Part shown: positions 47,004 to 57,634 of the stretch, piece by piece
Layout of the letters: each line of letters begins with the position of its first letter
Numbering within the stretch: position 1 is the stretch's first letter
From: Hydrangea macrophylla
Taxonomy: Eukaryota; Streptophyta; Magnoliopsida; Cornales; Hydrangeaceae
Reading direction: 5' to 3'
NCBI GenBank assembly: GCA_033977485.1
Contig: CM066997.1
Coordinates: forward strand, 78,090,634 to 78,154,633
DNA: 64,000 nt
Translations under genes and position numbers: made by a program
The notes under the pieces: model-generated
The model's database searches: none
The model's input: the letters and a program-made list of their open reading frames with translations, nothing else
Told to the model about the DNA's origin: nothing

Positions 47004-47289
47004 GGAGGTACGTGCATGAGGATCTCGGCGTAACCACACAGCAAGTCCACGAGGTCTATTGGACGCTGAAGGTTTGGACGCTGGTTGGAATTTTGGAACT
47101 CCAACCGAACAAACCACTGTCAAAATAGAAATCGGAAGTACAATTAACGCGAAAGGGATGGCCTCAAGGACCTTGTTCATTGATAAAAAAGAAAAACTGT
47201 ACAAGTTCGGGGGGCAGTTGTAGTAGCCTCCCCAAAAAAAAAAAAAATAAAATAAAAAAAAAAAATAAAAAAGAGAAGGACGGCAGACT

Positions 47290-48384
47290 TCAAGTGCCCT
47301 TATCCTTCAAAGCCTTGATCTCCTCCTCCAAGGCCGCCACCTTTGCCACCAGCCCCTCAACGGCGATCTCCAGAGCGTGGACGTCCACCCCCCGCAGGGC
47401 GGAGTCCATCTGCAGTTCATCACTCGCCTTCTCCACCGCCTGCAAGCGTTCTTCCATGTGCGCGAGAGAGACGTCCGACCATGAGCCCGGCACGCGGGGA
47501 CTGGTGAATGTTTCCGTCCGGCTCCTCTTCGGTGGGGGCTGAGAATTTTCTTCGGTCTGCTTCTCCTTGCCCTTCCTGGACGGGCCCGGTGGCGGGCTTG
47601 CATCCTCAGATGAGGAGGAGTCACTGCTGGTGGACAAGGTGACCGCCCCCTCGGGCTGGCCCGTCCGGCTAGCAGGGCGCGCCCCGGTCGCCATGGATCG
47701 GGTATAGCGCCGCGACCCAGAAGCTGCAGCGGCAGGGGTTACAGAAGAGGGACCGGCAACCGAGTTCTCCGCAGGTCTCCCTTTCAAGTAGGAAAACGAC
47801 ATGCTGGCCTCAATGGCTTGATTAAATGCCTCCATGTCATCCTCGGAAGGAACGACTCCACGAAGGTCGGTGAAAGCCTGTCTGCAGCGGTCGGGATTAT
47901 AATCCGCAGGAGGGGAGAGACCGTCATTCTCCAGCCAGTTACCAGCAACCAGGACCCAAGGGTACCGTTGCCAGTTCTTGTTTGGGAAATCTAGACCTCG
48001 GACAAAGTCTTTTCCCTCAGTCTTAGGGCGGAAGTAGGGGCCTCCGTTGTCAATGCCCATTATGTAACACCTCGCAACGTCGGCGGCCCGGAGAAATAAC
48101 CCCAGTCGCTCGTTCAGCGCTGCAATCCCCCACAAGAGGCGGGCAACGTTTGGTCGGCATTTGTGTAGTGGGATATCCAATCCCTGAAGAAGGTCGCAGA
48201 ATGAGACCGGCAGAGGAAAGCGTAATCCCACAATCAGCAGCAGATAGCTGCTGATGAGGAAGAAAGGATGGGCTACTTCTTCTCCCTCAATGTGCGGACG
48301 AACTACTACGTCGTCCGGAATTTGGCAGTCCTCTCTGAAGGCTCTGAGCCCTTCGTCCGACGACAGGTCGATGTTGGAAGCCAT
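47290..48384 (-). CDS. Antisense gene 2: 364-aa paralogue of antisense gene 1
   Basis: A single open frame on the minus strand, ATG at 48,384, stop at 47,290-47,292. Residues ~20-150 keep the layout of gene 1's domain: IPDDVVVRP, then VGLRFPLPVSFCDLLQGLDI, CRPNVARLLWGIAALNERLG, and FPNKNWQRYPWVLVAGNW. A Ser/Pro-rich linker has RYTRSM and PPPKRSR (possible NLS). Residues ~300-364 form a coiled coil (MEERLQAVEKASDELQ, then VAALEEEIKALK). Unlike gene 1 it needs no introns and lacks the long Ala-rich coil. It starts about 125 bp from its TATA box. The two proteins could dimerize through their coils, which is speculation. Function unknown. Confidence 0.83.
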   Translation of the reverse strand: MASNIDLSSDEGLRAFREDCQIPDDVVVRPHIEGEEVAHPFFLISSYLLLIVGLRFPLPVSFCDLLQGLDIPLHKCRPNVARLLWGIAALNERLGLFLRAADVARCYIMGIDNGGPYFRPKTEGKDFVRGLDFPNKNWQRYPWVLVAGNWLENDGLSPPADYNPDRCRQAFTDLRGVVPSEDDMEAFNQAIEASMSFSYLKGRPAENSVAGPSSVTPAAAASGSRRYTRSMATGARPASRTGQPEGAVTLSTSSDSSSSEDASPPPGPSRKGKEKQTEENSQPPPKRSRTETFTSPRVPGSWSDVSLAHMEERLQAVEKASDELQMDSALRGVDVHALEIAVEGLVAKVAALEEEIKALKDKGT

Positions 48385-48507
48385 TGGGAGGAAGATTGAA
48401 TTAGTATGAACAGAGGAAAAGGGGTCGGGAGTGCTTTGCTCTGAAAACCCGCTCGGTGATTATTGATCTTCAAACAGTGGTGAGTATGTGGAATGAACTG
48501 ACGCTCC

Positions 48508-48516
48508 TTTTATAAA
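48508..48516 (-). promoter_or_regulatory. TATA box of antisense gene 2
   Basis: The minus strand reads CTTTATAAAAGGAGC here, about 125 bp upstream of the ATG at 48,384. It lies in a block alignable with the gene 1 promoter region. Confidence 0.72.
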
Positions 48517-48897
48517 GACAAAGGACGGCTCAGATTGAATCAGATCGAACGGTCAGGACGTTTTCCCGCTCTTAGCGACTGACGGCTGTCACATCGGGCA
48601 TACCATACGCCGCCTCAAAAGGCGCATGCATTAAATGCACGACGTGACGGTTTGGTCCCAACGCAAACGGTTCGGTTACATCCACGATGGCCCCGTCGCA
48701 TCCCAACCAGGCCTGCAAGCAGCTGACACGTGGCCTTGGGCAATACCGGACCCTCCAGTCTCCCGCTCGGTCCTTTCTCGGAAAGACAACCCCGGGTCAG
48801 CCTTACCTCGGGGAAGGCCTCGGCCTCTTCCCGAGCGGTTTCTCGTGAACTGCTCTGATTTCCAAACCTCATCAGATATGGCATCCAATTAGCTATG

Positions 48898-48912
48898 GAA
48901 ATGGGGGGCAGC
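48898..48912 (+). other. Polypurine tract of TAT element
   Basis: GGAAATGGGGGGCAGC lies immediately before the 3' LTR start at 48,913. It is the expected plus-strand primer. Confidence 0.85.
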
Positions 48913-49507
48913 TGATATGCTCAGAATTATCCAGCGTGGGTCCAACGGCCACGTCAGCATCGAAGACCAAGCAGAACCCTGGGGTCCACACCCAGGGCTT
49001 GCCAGTGTCACCGCTCGGGGTGCCTGCACAGCCCGGGCGTGATCTTCGGCGACTCTCCCGGACGCGCGGCTCAACGCCAGCAGTTTCCTTGCGCGGCCGG
49101 AGTCCTATTAGGAATAAAACTCGATAGATTCCTAATCTGATAATGATCTTCCCTTAACTTATGCACATTGAATTGTGATTGATATAGGCTTCCTAATGGA
49201 TCTAAGTTTCCATGTAGAGGTGGACTCTTGCATCTATAAAAGAGCCCACCCATACCCTTCTAAAGGAGAAACGATCTGGAGAAACCTAATAACTAGAGCA
49301 TCCACTGAAACGCATATACCCGAACGGTATTACTGGTAGTGCCGCCCACTATTGTTGGCTCACCAGGCCGCCGGTGATCTGCTAGTATAACGCCTAGATA
49401 CACACGTGGACGTAGGTCACCTCATTAACGGGGCCGAACCACTTACAACTCCTTGGTGTCTCTCTGTCTCTCTCTGAATCCTCTCTTACCAATTCTAGGC
49501 ATCATCA
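48913..49507 (+). repeat. 3' LTR of TAT element
   Basis: 595 bp, reading identical to the 5' LTR, followed by the TSD TAGAT (49,508-49,512) and then the rest of the copia LTR. Identity of the pair indicates a recent insertion. Confidence 0.97.
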
Positions 49508-49512
49508 TAGAT

Positions 49513-49833
49513 CATGAAGATCACTACTAGAATGGTCCTCGTACGTATCACACACGAAATCCCAAGCCCTTTGGTGATGTGCTATAGAGAGAGTGAACCG
49601 TGAGGAGAGAGAGAGAGATAGAGAGTGACTATCGTTTGTAGAGAAAGAGAGAGGCTGGTGTGATTAATCTCTCTTAGGTTTTTTAATGTGTGATACATAT
49701 CCATATATATATAGGCACAAGAAAAACCTACTAGGCTTAGGACTCCAAAAGCCCGTTATTTGGTGGCCAAGCCAGTCCTCATTGGACCCAGTCCAATTTC
49801 ATGTGGGTGCCTACATGGCCCGACCACATTATT
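49513..49833 (-). repeat. Copia element C 3' LTR, inner part
   Basis: Continues the LTR after the TAT insertion and matches 59,527-59,869. Shared sequence includes CACTACTAGA, AATCCCAAGCCCTTTGGTGA and CCTACTAGGCTTAGGACTCC. The (GA)n tract is shorter here (about 49,598-49,624) than in the other copy. It stops at ATTATT where a new LTR begins. Confidence 0.9.
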
Positions 49834-52570
49834 TGTAACAACCTGCATTTTTATTTAATTTCTTGTATTTGCATTTGACTTATTTAAATTCAATTTGAAT
49901 TCCATGTTTAATCTGTGTTCGAAGGGTTATATTAAATTGCAAACTCTCATGTCTAAATCTTATTACTTCTTTTATTGTATATTAAAATTTCTTTTGGGGT
50001 CAAAATGCAATTTTTATAAACTAAGTAATATCTGTGTTAAATTTCATAACTGTATTTCAAAAACGGTGAAAATAGATTCTTTTAACCCAAACAATATTTT
50101 TATGAAACCGAAAAATCAATTCTTACGTTAAAATGAATTTTCTGTATTTTTGTGGTGAACACCATGTCACAAAAATACCAGTTTGTGTTTAAAACAGTCC
50201 ACGCTGCGTTAAACTTGCACAGGCTTTGGATTAGACGTAAAGTTGGATTAGACTTGTGCTTTACTTTCCATTTATGACAAGTAATCATTTGATAGGGCTT
50301 TATTTGTCAATGCCATGGGTTTATGTACTAACTTAGTATCATAAGTTGTTTTTCCCAAACTTGAAAAGTGCTTCTTAGGCTAGTTGCTTATGCCTTGTTT
50401 GTCAACACTTTAGTGGTGTGTTAAATTGTGAACTACAAACCAAATTCCCAAACTGCACAACTTGTCCCCTAGAAGTCTATACTTGACTCTTAGTTAATTT
50501 GTGAAGTTTATATCAGTGTGTATTCGTATGTATAATCTGCTGTAAACATGGTTAATTGATAAACAAATCTTAATTTGAAGAGTAATCTCAAAAATACTTG
50601 GGCACCAAGGTCTTGTTTGCTATTTATTTATCACACACATCTCACATTCTGCACACACAACATAGAGAGAAAAGACAGAGCTTGAGAGTTTAATTCTTAG
50701 AGAGAAAGGAACTTGAAGAACTCAATCCCCATAGCCAAAGCTTGGGTTTGAATTTATTAGCTTGCTATTCTCTTTCAACACATACTTCAATCACAACCAC
50801 AGTGAGTATTATCAACTCACTTCTAATGCAATTCATACTTTGTTTACTGCTAATATAGTTGATTTATATATCACCATAGATGAATTTCACGTTTGAGGTT
50901 CATGGCTTGAAAATCAAGTTTTTTCCACCTTAATCAAAACACATTTCTAGAGATGATTATGAAAGATTATACATCATAGTTGCTATGTTTAAAGTTTTAA
51001 AGCCTAAATCATTCATATGAAAAAGTATATTAGAAATTAAGTTTTGACATCTTTTAGTTTTTCATAAAATCCGAGAGGTACGGATTGATTCGTGTTAAAT
51101 TGGGTAGGAAAACGAAGAGATTCATATATTATATGACATATATACTTGCAGATTTCAAAATGGGTCAAAAAGACCCCTTAAATAGAAAACAGGGGAAGTT
51201 CAGCAAAGAAGGCGAAGACACTGCCTAAACTCGCGCGCGCAATCGCACTAGCGAGGGTCGCGCCAGCGGCACGCGTGAGCGACCCCTCGCGCGAGTGGCC
51301 CGTGCGCGTGAGGTGTGTGATTTTTGGCAGATAGAAAAGTTTTTATAAAGAAAATTGAAAAATAGGAATATCGTGCGAGCGGCCAGCGCAAAGACCCGCG
51401 CGAGCAACCCGCGCACGCGATCTGGCAGTTTTTCAGTTTTTGTTTGTTTTATGCTAAAGGACTGTTTGGAATAATTTTTAAAGGCAGATAAGGTTCTGTT
51501 TGGGAATTTTACTAATTCAGAATATTGTTTACTATATTTGGTTTATAAAAGCGAGCAACTACGACTTAATTATTCTCGTACGCACATGATTCTTATTTCT
51601 AGTTGTTTACACATTCTGTATGAAGTTTCATGATATTCATGTGGAGTCAGTGGTACATGCATGGTGAGTGTTGGTCAGTGTGGAAAAGAGTACGTGGTTG
51701 AGATTGTGTTGTGGACACTCCCTGGTAAATAAAGTGTGGCCTACGGACACTCCCTGGTACCCAAATCTGGATACTGCGTGAGGTTTCTCCGATATTTGCG
51801 AAGCAAATTAAGTACTAAAGTGTGAGGCATTGGACACTGCCTGGTATGCCGCACTAAAGTGTGAGGTAAACTGGACACTCCCTGGCACCCCATTACTAAA
51901 GTGTGGTCATCTTAGTGTTTCAAAGATACTGGAGTAAGAAATTGGGTTCATGTGTTTGTCGAGAGAAAAGAGACGGTAAGATGAGTTTGGTGCATTGTTT
52001 TCATACACGATCACATGAAATACGAATTAAAGTTTACAAATGTCATTATTGATGTTTTAATGAGAACTCCTTTCTATGTTATCCACCTGTTGAATAATGG
52101 AAATTGGAAAATGGTAAATGATTATGTTTTACATTCAAGTGTATGTTTTTAATACTCACCAGCTTCAATAAGCTGACGGCGTTGATGCACCCTGGACATT
52201 CATGTCTAGGCTTTTCAGGTTATGATCGGGCTGAACATTATGACTATTCGAACTGAGAACAACTACCAAAGAAAAAACTGTTTATTTATCATTATATGTT
52301 TTAAACTATGAACTGGTTTTGTAATAAGGATGACTGTAATAGATGATAGTTATTATTTTGTTTCAAGGCAGTCTGTGCCTTTAGGTGATCCCGTGCTATA
52401 ATAATTATTAAGTTAGAAGATTTTTGTAAGCCTTGATTGCTCTACTCTGATTTATGGTTATTATGTTGTTCAACGTTTGGGACAGAAATGATCCTTCAAA
52501 CTGTCACGACCTACAGGTCCATAGAGGAAATTAAACGCTTTTCGTATTTATGCTACGTTGGAGTGTGACA
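49834..52570 (+). mobile_element. Chromovirus-type LTR (2.7 kb), inserted in the copia LTR
   Basis: It begins TGTAACAACC and ends GGAGTGTGACA, followed within 10 bp by the tRNA-Met PBS. The middle has a GC-rich cluster of GCGCGAG/CGCGCG words (51,228-51,421) in an otherwise AT-rich LTR. Four imperfect repeats of GGACACT(C/G)CCTGG with AAGTGTG follow (51,710-51,905). No coding genes. The partner LTR is not in the window. Confidence 0.8.
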
Positions 52571-52578
52571 GGATTTAG

Positions 52579-52590
52579 TGGTATCAGAGC
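52579..52590 (+). other. tRNA-Met primer binding site
   Basis: TGGTATCAGAGC, the standard initiator tRNA-Met PBS of plant LTR elements, lies eight bases after the LTR end TGACA. Confidence 0.9.
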
Positions 52591-52762
52591 CAGGTTATCT
52601 CAGAATAGTTTGGCCAGGTTAGGGTTTACAAGAATAGACCCGATTCCACATTCTGTTAGCTTAAACTTTACATACCCGATGATACGACAGGAGGACAAAC
52701 CCGAAACCCAAACGCCTAAGATTATCTCTGTCCTGATTTAAGTTAGTGCCTCTTTATCAGGT

Positions 52763-53389
52763 ATGGATCCAGCTTAGCCACTCTATGTGCCAGACGGGTT
52801 TGGAGGACACTTTGTGACCCCGGGGGCAGTAGTCCCAGCTTTCCTTGACTTATATCACACTGCCATTGAGCAGCTGGCCATGACGACTATAGTATCAAAT
52901 CTGTGGCACCAGGTTCATGTTGTGGGTATTGTTGACTTGACCCGTATTCGTCTCGAGCTTCATTACTTTGCAGAGGCTCAGCGATTAGTGCTAGTCGAGA
53001 TTTTGAGGCTGGTTAATAGTGATGCTTTCTATCTTTCCCTTGAGATCCAGATTGTGCACGCTCACCTCGTGCATCTGGAGATGCCCCCACCGATATTTCC
53101 CGTAGTTAAGGATGGTGATGACGATGACATTATGGTTATCCCAGTTGCTAAGGAGATTGTAGGGGAGGATGGCATAGGTCTAGATGACTTTGCTGCCGAC
53201 CTTGAGGAGAAGCTAGCCCTTGAGCTAGTTCTGTCTGAGGAGGTGTCAGTTCAGCCAGATGCCCCAGGACCTGCTCCATCACCAGCCTCTCAGAGCGGTG
53301 ATTATGATCTTATGGGTCCCTTTCATGTTCAGCGATTTTGCCCAGTCGACTCGTTGGATTTGCTCGTAGCCGCATACAGAGACGATTGA
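52763..53389 (+). pseudogene. Unrecognized ~208-codon ORF in gag position, one early stop
   Basis: The frame starts at ATG 52,763 (MDPA), hits TAG at codon 5, then is open to 53,389 (PLYVPDGFGGHFVTPGAVVP at the start, VQRFCPVDSLDLLVAAYRDD at the end). The middle is rich in Leu, Ala, His and Val and predicted helical (TRIRLELHYFAEAQRLVLVE). An acidic stretch (DGDDDDIMV) and a Pro-rich tail follow. It has no zinc knuckle and no gag motif I recognize, although it sits where gag should begin. It may be a non-canonical ORF of a non-autonomous element. The stop could be a CAG-to-TAG change. Confidence 0.55.
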
Positions 53390-53410
53390 TGATTTAGATA
53401 TGACCTTGTA

Positions 53411-54149
53411 GGATATAGTCTCAAGTCGTGAAGGCAACCTGTTTGTAGGATAACCAATGTCTTGGATATGCTACGTCGTTCACACAATAATGAAGTGGAA
53501 TCCATTCACTGCTCCACAATCGATCACAAAAGCACATACAGTATGATATGTATGCTATGGCGTTCTTCCATAAAAATGGGCATGTCACTCTGTGTTTGAA
53601 AAAACAAGTAACGCCATACAAATCTTAGTCTAGACATCACACAAAACATCTAACCTGAGTTTTTCAGCATAGTTGCCCCTCTTGGCGGCCGTCTGAATAG
53701 TCACATTCGGCTGTAAACATGCTACATAGAGTCGTGGGATCTCTCTATGTTCGACCAAATATAAAGGTCTCATCTTAGCTCCATCTAAGGCAACATACTA
53801 AAATAATAAGGCTTTATATCTAGCTTGTTGTTCTTATATTGCATAGATATAAGTGTTCAAACTTGCTTTTTAAGCGCTATGGACACACATGTCCTCGCTA
53901 GCTATCTAAGCTCCATGAACACAAATGTCTCATCTTGCTCTCCATCTAAGCGCCATGGGCACACATGTCCTAGTTCACTATCTCGGTGCCAAGGTGAATC
54001 ACCCGTGTGAGCAGGTCGATTCAAACCCGGTGACATATTAGAAATGTGCATCCATTCCACTTATAACAAATATATATATATGGAAACCAGCTAGTTTATA
54101 AAAACTCAAATAATAATGTCAATGCCACAATAAAATGTCTAAGCACATC
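53411..54149 (-). other. Probable end of copia LTR and 3' leader of element C
   Basis: GGATATAGTCTCA (53,411-53,423) resembles GATATAGTTTCTCA at 59,869-59,882 and may be the rest of the copia LTR after the 49,834-53,410 insertion. The remaining stretch contains four CCAT(C)TAAG(C)/ACACA(A)ATGTC-type repeats (53,780-53,975). No gene was recognized. Confidence 0.4.
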
Positions 54150-56960
54150 AAATCCCCAAGTGGAGATGTGACTCAAGACAACCTCCCTTTGCACAAACCA
54201 CATCTCAAATGTGACAAAAATGAATGTCTACGTGCTAAAATGATTTTTGAGATATTTTGCATATGCTCAGGCTTATGTGCTATCACCGTAGATGAGCACA
54301 ACCTCATCACTTATGAGGTGAAGTGTCTAGCCAATGCAAAAAAACTCTTCAACCAAAAACAGCTCCTCAATTAGCTGCAGAGTACATCACATATTATGCT
54401 TCTATTGTGGACAGCATAAGGCAAGGTCCATAGTCCTACGAACATATCGCAAGATCCTCTACACTACTCTCTAGTGATTGGACCAGGGTTGCTATGGCAA
54501 CGACTAATTAAACCAACCGCATAGCAGACATCTGACCGAGTACACACATTAGCATACTTCAGTTCCCTATTACGGATGAATATGGAAAACTGGACATTTG
54601 TTTCCTCTTTTCATTATTCTTAAGACACTGATCTAAGGTCAAGGTGAGTCCCTTTTTAAAATTGGGATGTCAATGGGTTTACAGCTTTTCATGTGAAAAA
54701 AAAAATATTCAAGAACCCTCGAGAGAAGCTTCTGAGAATGATCTCTCACAATCTAAACTCCCAACACATAGTTGGCATCACCCATATCCTCAATCTCAAA
54801 CTGAGAGGATAACCACTCTCAAGTGGCAACAATGGAACTCATCTCGCTCCCAACTATCAACATACAAAGAATTAGAACACTTTTCTTAGACCGTTTAATG
54901 TACACACATTGTATCACTGCCTAGACGATTGTTAACTTAAGATAATAAACAGATCGTTTGAGACTGCACACTTTTACGCTCATTCCCTTTGGTTAAAACA
55001 CCAATGGGATGATCCATATTTATCTCGTCTTCTTGTTCTCCATTAAGAAAAGAACAGTTTAAACATCCAACTAAAAAGGTTCCAAAACTAAATATGCGAC
55101 AATTGCTAGGATAAGGCGAATGGAGTCAGATCTCACCCTTTGGGAGAGCATGTTTCCATGGTCTATACCCTCTCTGGGTACAAACTATCGCCATAAGGCA
55201 CGCCTAATACTTGTCAATTGAACCATCTGCCTTGTGTTAGATTTTAAAAACACACTTGTCTCTAATAGTCTTACGCATAGGCAGAATGTCAACTAACTCC
55301 CAGACCTTATTCATGTCCATAGAGCTCATCTCATTTAGCATAGCAACTATCCACTCAGCTTCAGTAGATGAAGAAAAATGCTTCTGCAAAAGAAGCAGGC
55401 TAATCCTCATCCACTTGTGCATACATTTGCACATATATGAAAATGTCTTCCTCAAATTTCAAAATAGTGATAGGGAACTTTTTCCTCATCACCATACAGT
55501 GTACTATCTGAGAATCTTGAGTGCCTAATGGTGCACTCCCACTATTTGGTACACTCCTACTAGCATCTAGCGGTGCACTCCCACTCGGCTGGAGACTAGT
55601 ACCATTTTACAACAATTACTAGATGTGGATTCTCAATCTCCCTACCCTCGCTTAAAGATGGTATGTTGTCTTCAACATCCTCCAACTTATAGAGGTCAAG
55701 ATATCTCTTAGTAATATAAATCTGGGAAAGTCATTCTTAATATCATGTGGCACCATTTTTGTTTTTCCTACACCCGTTTGTTCATTATACGTAACATAGG
55801 CTATCGAGCTATTAGAATACCTTATAGCTCTCGAGCGTAGTTTCTCGCACTTATGTAAGGTATAGTGAACATAACCTCCTGATCTCCATGGGTGCAAATG
55901 CTCCAAAATGAGCTTTTCGCCTTTCCATAGCTTATAAGGGGATAGAAGGAACTGACTGAGAAGAGGCACTCTAGTATATAGGTAGCAAACGAGAGTACAT
56001 CCCCCAAAACAACACTGTGAGGTTGAATTGTGCCATCATAGTCCTAGCCATATCTAGGAATGTCCTATTCCTTCTTTCTGCAACACCATATTGTTGCGGA
56101 GTTTCCGGAATAGGAAGTTGTGTGTGTTTCCTCTTTTTTCTCACACAGTTCCCTGAACTGATTAGATAAGTACTTGCGATTCTCATATCGCGTGAAATCA
56201 TCTGTAAAAGTGAGAAAATAAGAGGCACCATGACGTGCCTTTACAACCATAGGTCCACAGATATGTGAGTGAACTAGCTCTAATGCTTGAGTAGCTCTAT
56301 ATAGCCTCTCTAAAAGGCTTTCGACATGCTTTGCCAACTAAGCAAGACTCACACATAGGTAGGTCAACCTCAATGAATGGGCCCAAAAGGGTTTCTCGAG
56401 CTAATCAAGTCATCCTATCACATCCTATGCTTTCAAGTCCAGCATATCAAGTCTCAGAATAAATGAACAACAGAGGAAACTAGAGATTATTAAAACTCTT
56501 AAGTAGTTATCCCCAGATAACTATGTCCTAGTAACACTACCACCCAAAAAAATCCATCCCATTACCACCGAATTGAAAAATTCCCTTGATTGTGCTCTTC
56601 CACCTTGTTAGCCTTGCGCGCACACTTGCTAGCCCCACCTTGCCTCTAGGCGGGTTTACACTTACCATTGCGTTTAGACCCACTGACCTTGCGCTTACTT
56701 CCACTTATGGAAGTCATGGTCAAGAGTGTAGCTATACGGTTCACCTTACCCTTTTGGCGCTCCATATTCAGATCAACATGTCGGAAAATGTCAAAAACTA
56801 AAAATTTAACATTTCCGTTGTGGTTCATGATTTGTTTTCTATGGACCCAAGAATTAGGCAAAGAACTAATCATAGCCCGAAACTGCAGTTCGCCAGTAAA
56901 GATGTTCCGAGTAATCTAAAATCACGAATCATACCTATCATCGACCTTAGATGTCCAGTC
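54150..56960 (-). pseudogene. Broken Ty1/copia gag-pol (element C)
   Basis: Minus-strand fragments in copia order. Gag end (56,930-56,640): MISSLPNSWVHRKQIMNHNG. Integrase (56,337-55,970): LELVHSHICGPM, ASYFLTFTDDFTRY, and PETPQQYGVAERRNRTFLDM. Reverse transcriptase begins at about 55,370 (MLNEMSSMDMNKVWELVDIL, KADGSIDKY) and runs on to FLNGEQEDEINMDHPIG (about 55,010) and SLYVDSW (about 54,860), where the YVDD motif is damaged. MKSCKPIDIPI and related sequence are near 54,670. Integrase preceding RT identifies copia. Numerous stops and frameshifts are present. Reads toward the left LTR. Confidence 0.9.
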
Positions 56961-57330
56961 ATCGTGTACTTGGAATGTTTCCTTTACTTTCCTGAACTTC
57001 ATAACTAGATGCTCAATCTAGCAGTGAATGTGCCATTGAAAATAAATTCAAGCTGATCTCACAGTACTTTGGCTATTGGATAGTACTTATACTTTCCAAC
57101 AAGATAGTAGTGCATGCTGCTTATCACAAAGCGCGTGCTATGATCCTTCTCGAGGCAAGTGTCATATGCTTTCAAGGTTTATAATGAATTTCGGCCAGAG
57201 GCCCATTATTCGGTTTAATGGGTTGAACTATAGAATAAGTCTAAAGCCCATAAGCTCTTACTTACTCTGTTGGTGTGTTACTTTGCAGTGCCATATTACA
57301 AAAATTAGTCCCTTTTAAACTCGTTACTTT

Positions 57331-57634
57331 TATAAAGATCGACAAAGTGTAGTTTGGAAAACATTTGTTTTTGTGAATCCAGAGAATTTTGAAGAAAAAT
57401 ATTTGAGAACATCCGCAAGGGATTGACATTATTATTTGCACATTTCATAAAGTTTGTTTTAAAATCCAATTATAAATGAGTTTTCCCCTTTTTACAATTT
57501 AAGACCAAAAAATTCGCTATTGCTCACTAATCAAATCTTTATTTTGTAAATCAAGAAAAACTCTTTTATAATTGATTTATCTAAACAAACATCAATTAGA
57601 TGGTACAATTACCTATCTAAGATCATCCACAATG
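57331..57634. other. Leader of copia element C, non-coding
   Basis: AT-rich, no frames of note. It lies between gag remnants and the TIR element inside the copia leader. Confidence 0.5.

Larger units (their letters stand above)
47150..48910 (-). other. Antisense module 2 (promoter block to 3' block)
   Basis: The second copy of the antisense unit, shorter (1.75 kb against 3.1 kb). It abuts the PPT and 3' LTR. The 3'-side block (47,150-47,233) is followed by A-rich low-complexity sequence (47,234-47,278). Contains gene 2. Confidence 0.8.
36617..49507 (+). mobile_element. Complete TAT-clade Ty3/gypsy retrotransposon with two antisense genes
   Basis: A full-length, apparently intact 12.9-kb element with 595-bp LTRs that read as identical, a TAGAT TSD, PBS, PPT and an unbroken 1,878-codon gag-pol. 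Dual RNase H domains in pol and no chromodomain identify the TAT clade (Retand/Grande/Tat4-like). Between pol (ends 42,909) and the 3' LTR lie tandem repeats (43,032-43,553), antisense gene 1 (44,033-46,138) and antisense gene 2 (47,290-48,384). Both antisense genes are transcribed toward pol. The GC-rich composition contrasts with the AT-rich surroundings and fits a young copy not yet eroded by methyl-C decay. It is probably capable of expression; autonomy is inferred and not shown. Confidence 0.96.

Noticed and set aside
51228..51421. CpG-island promoter or foreign GC-rich insert
   Set aside because: It lies inside a defined LTR and consists of a repeated GCGCGAG-type word; no gene starts there.
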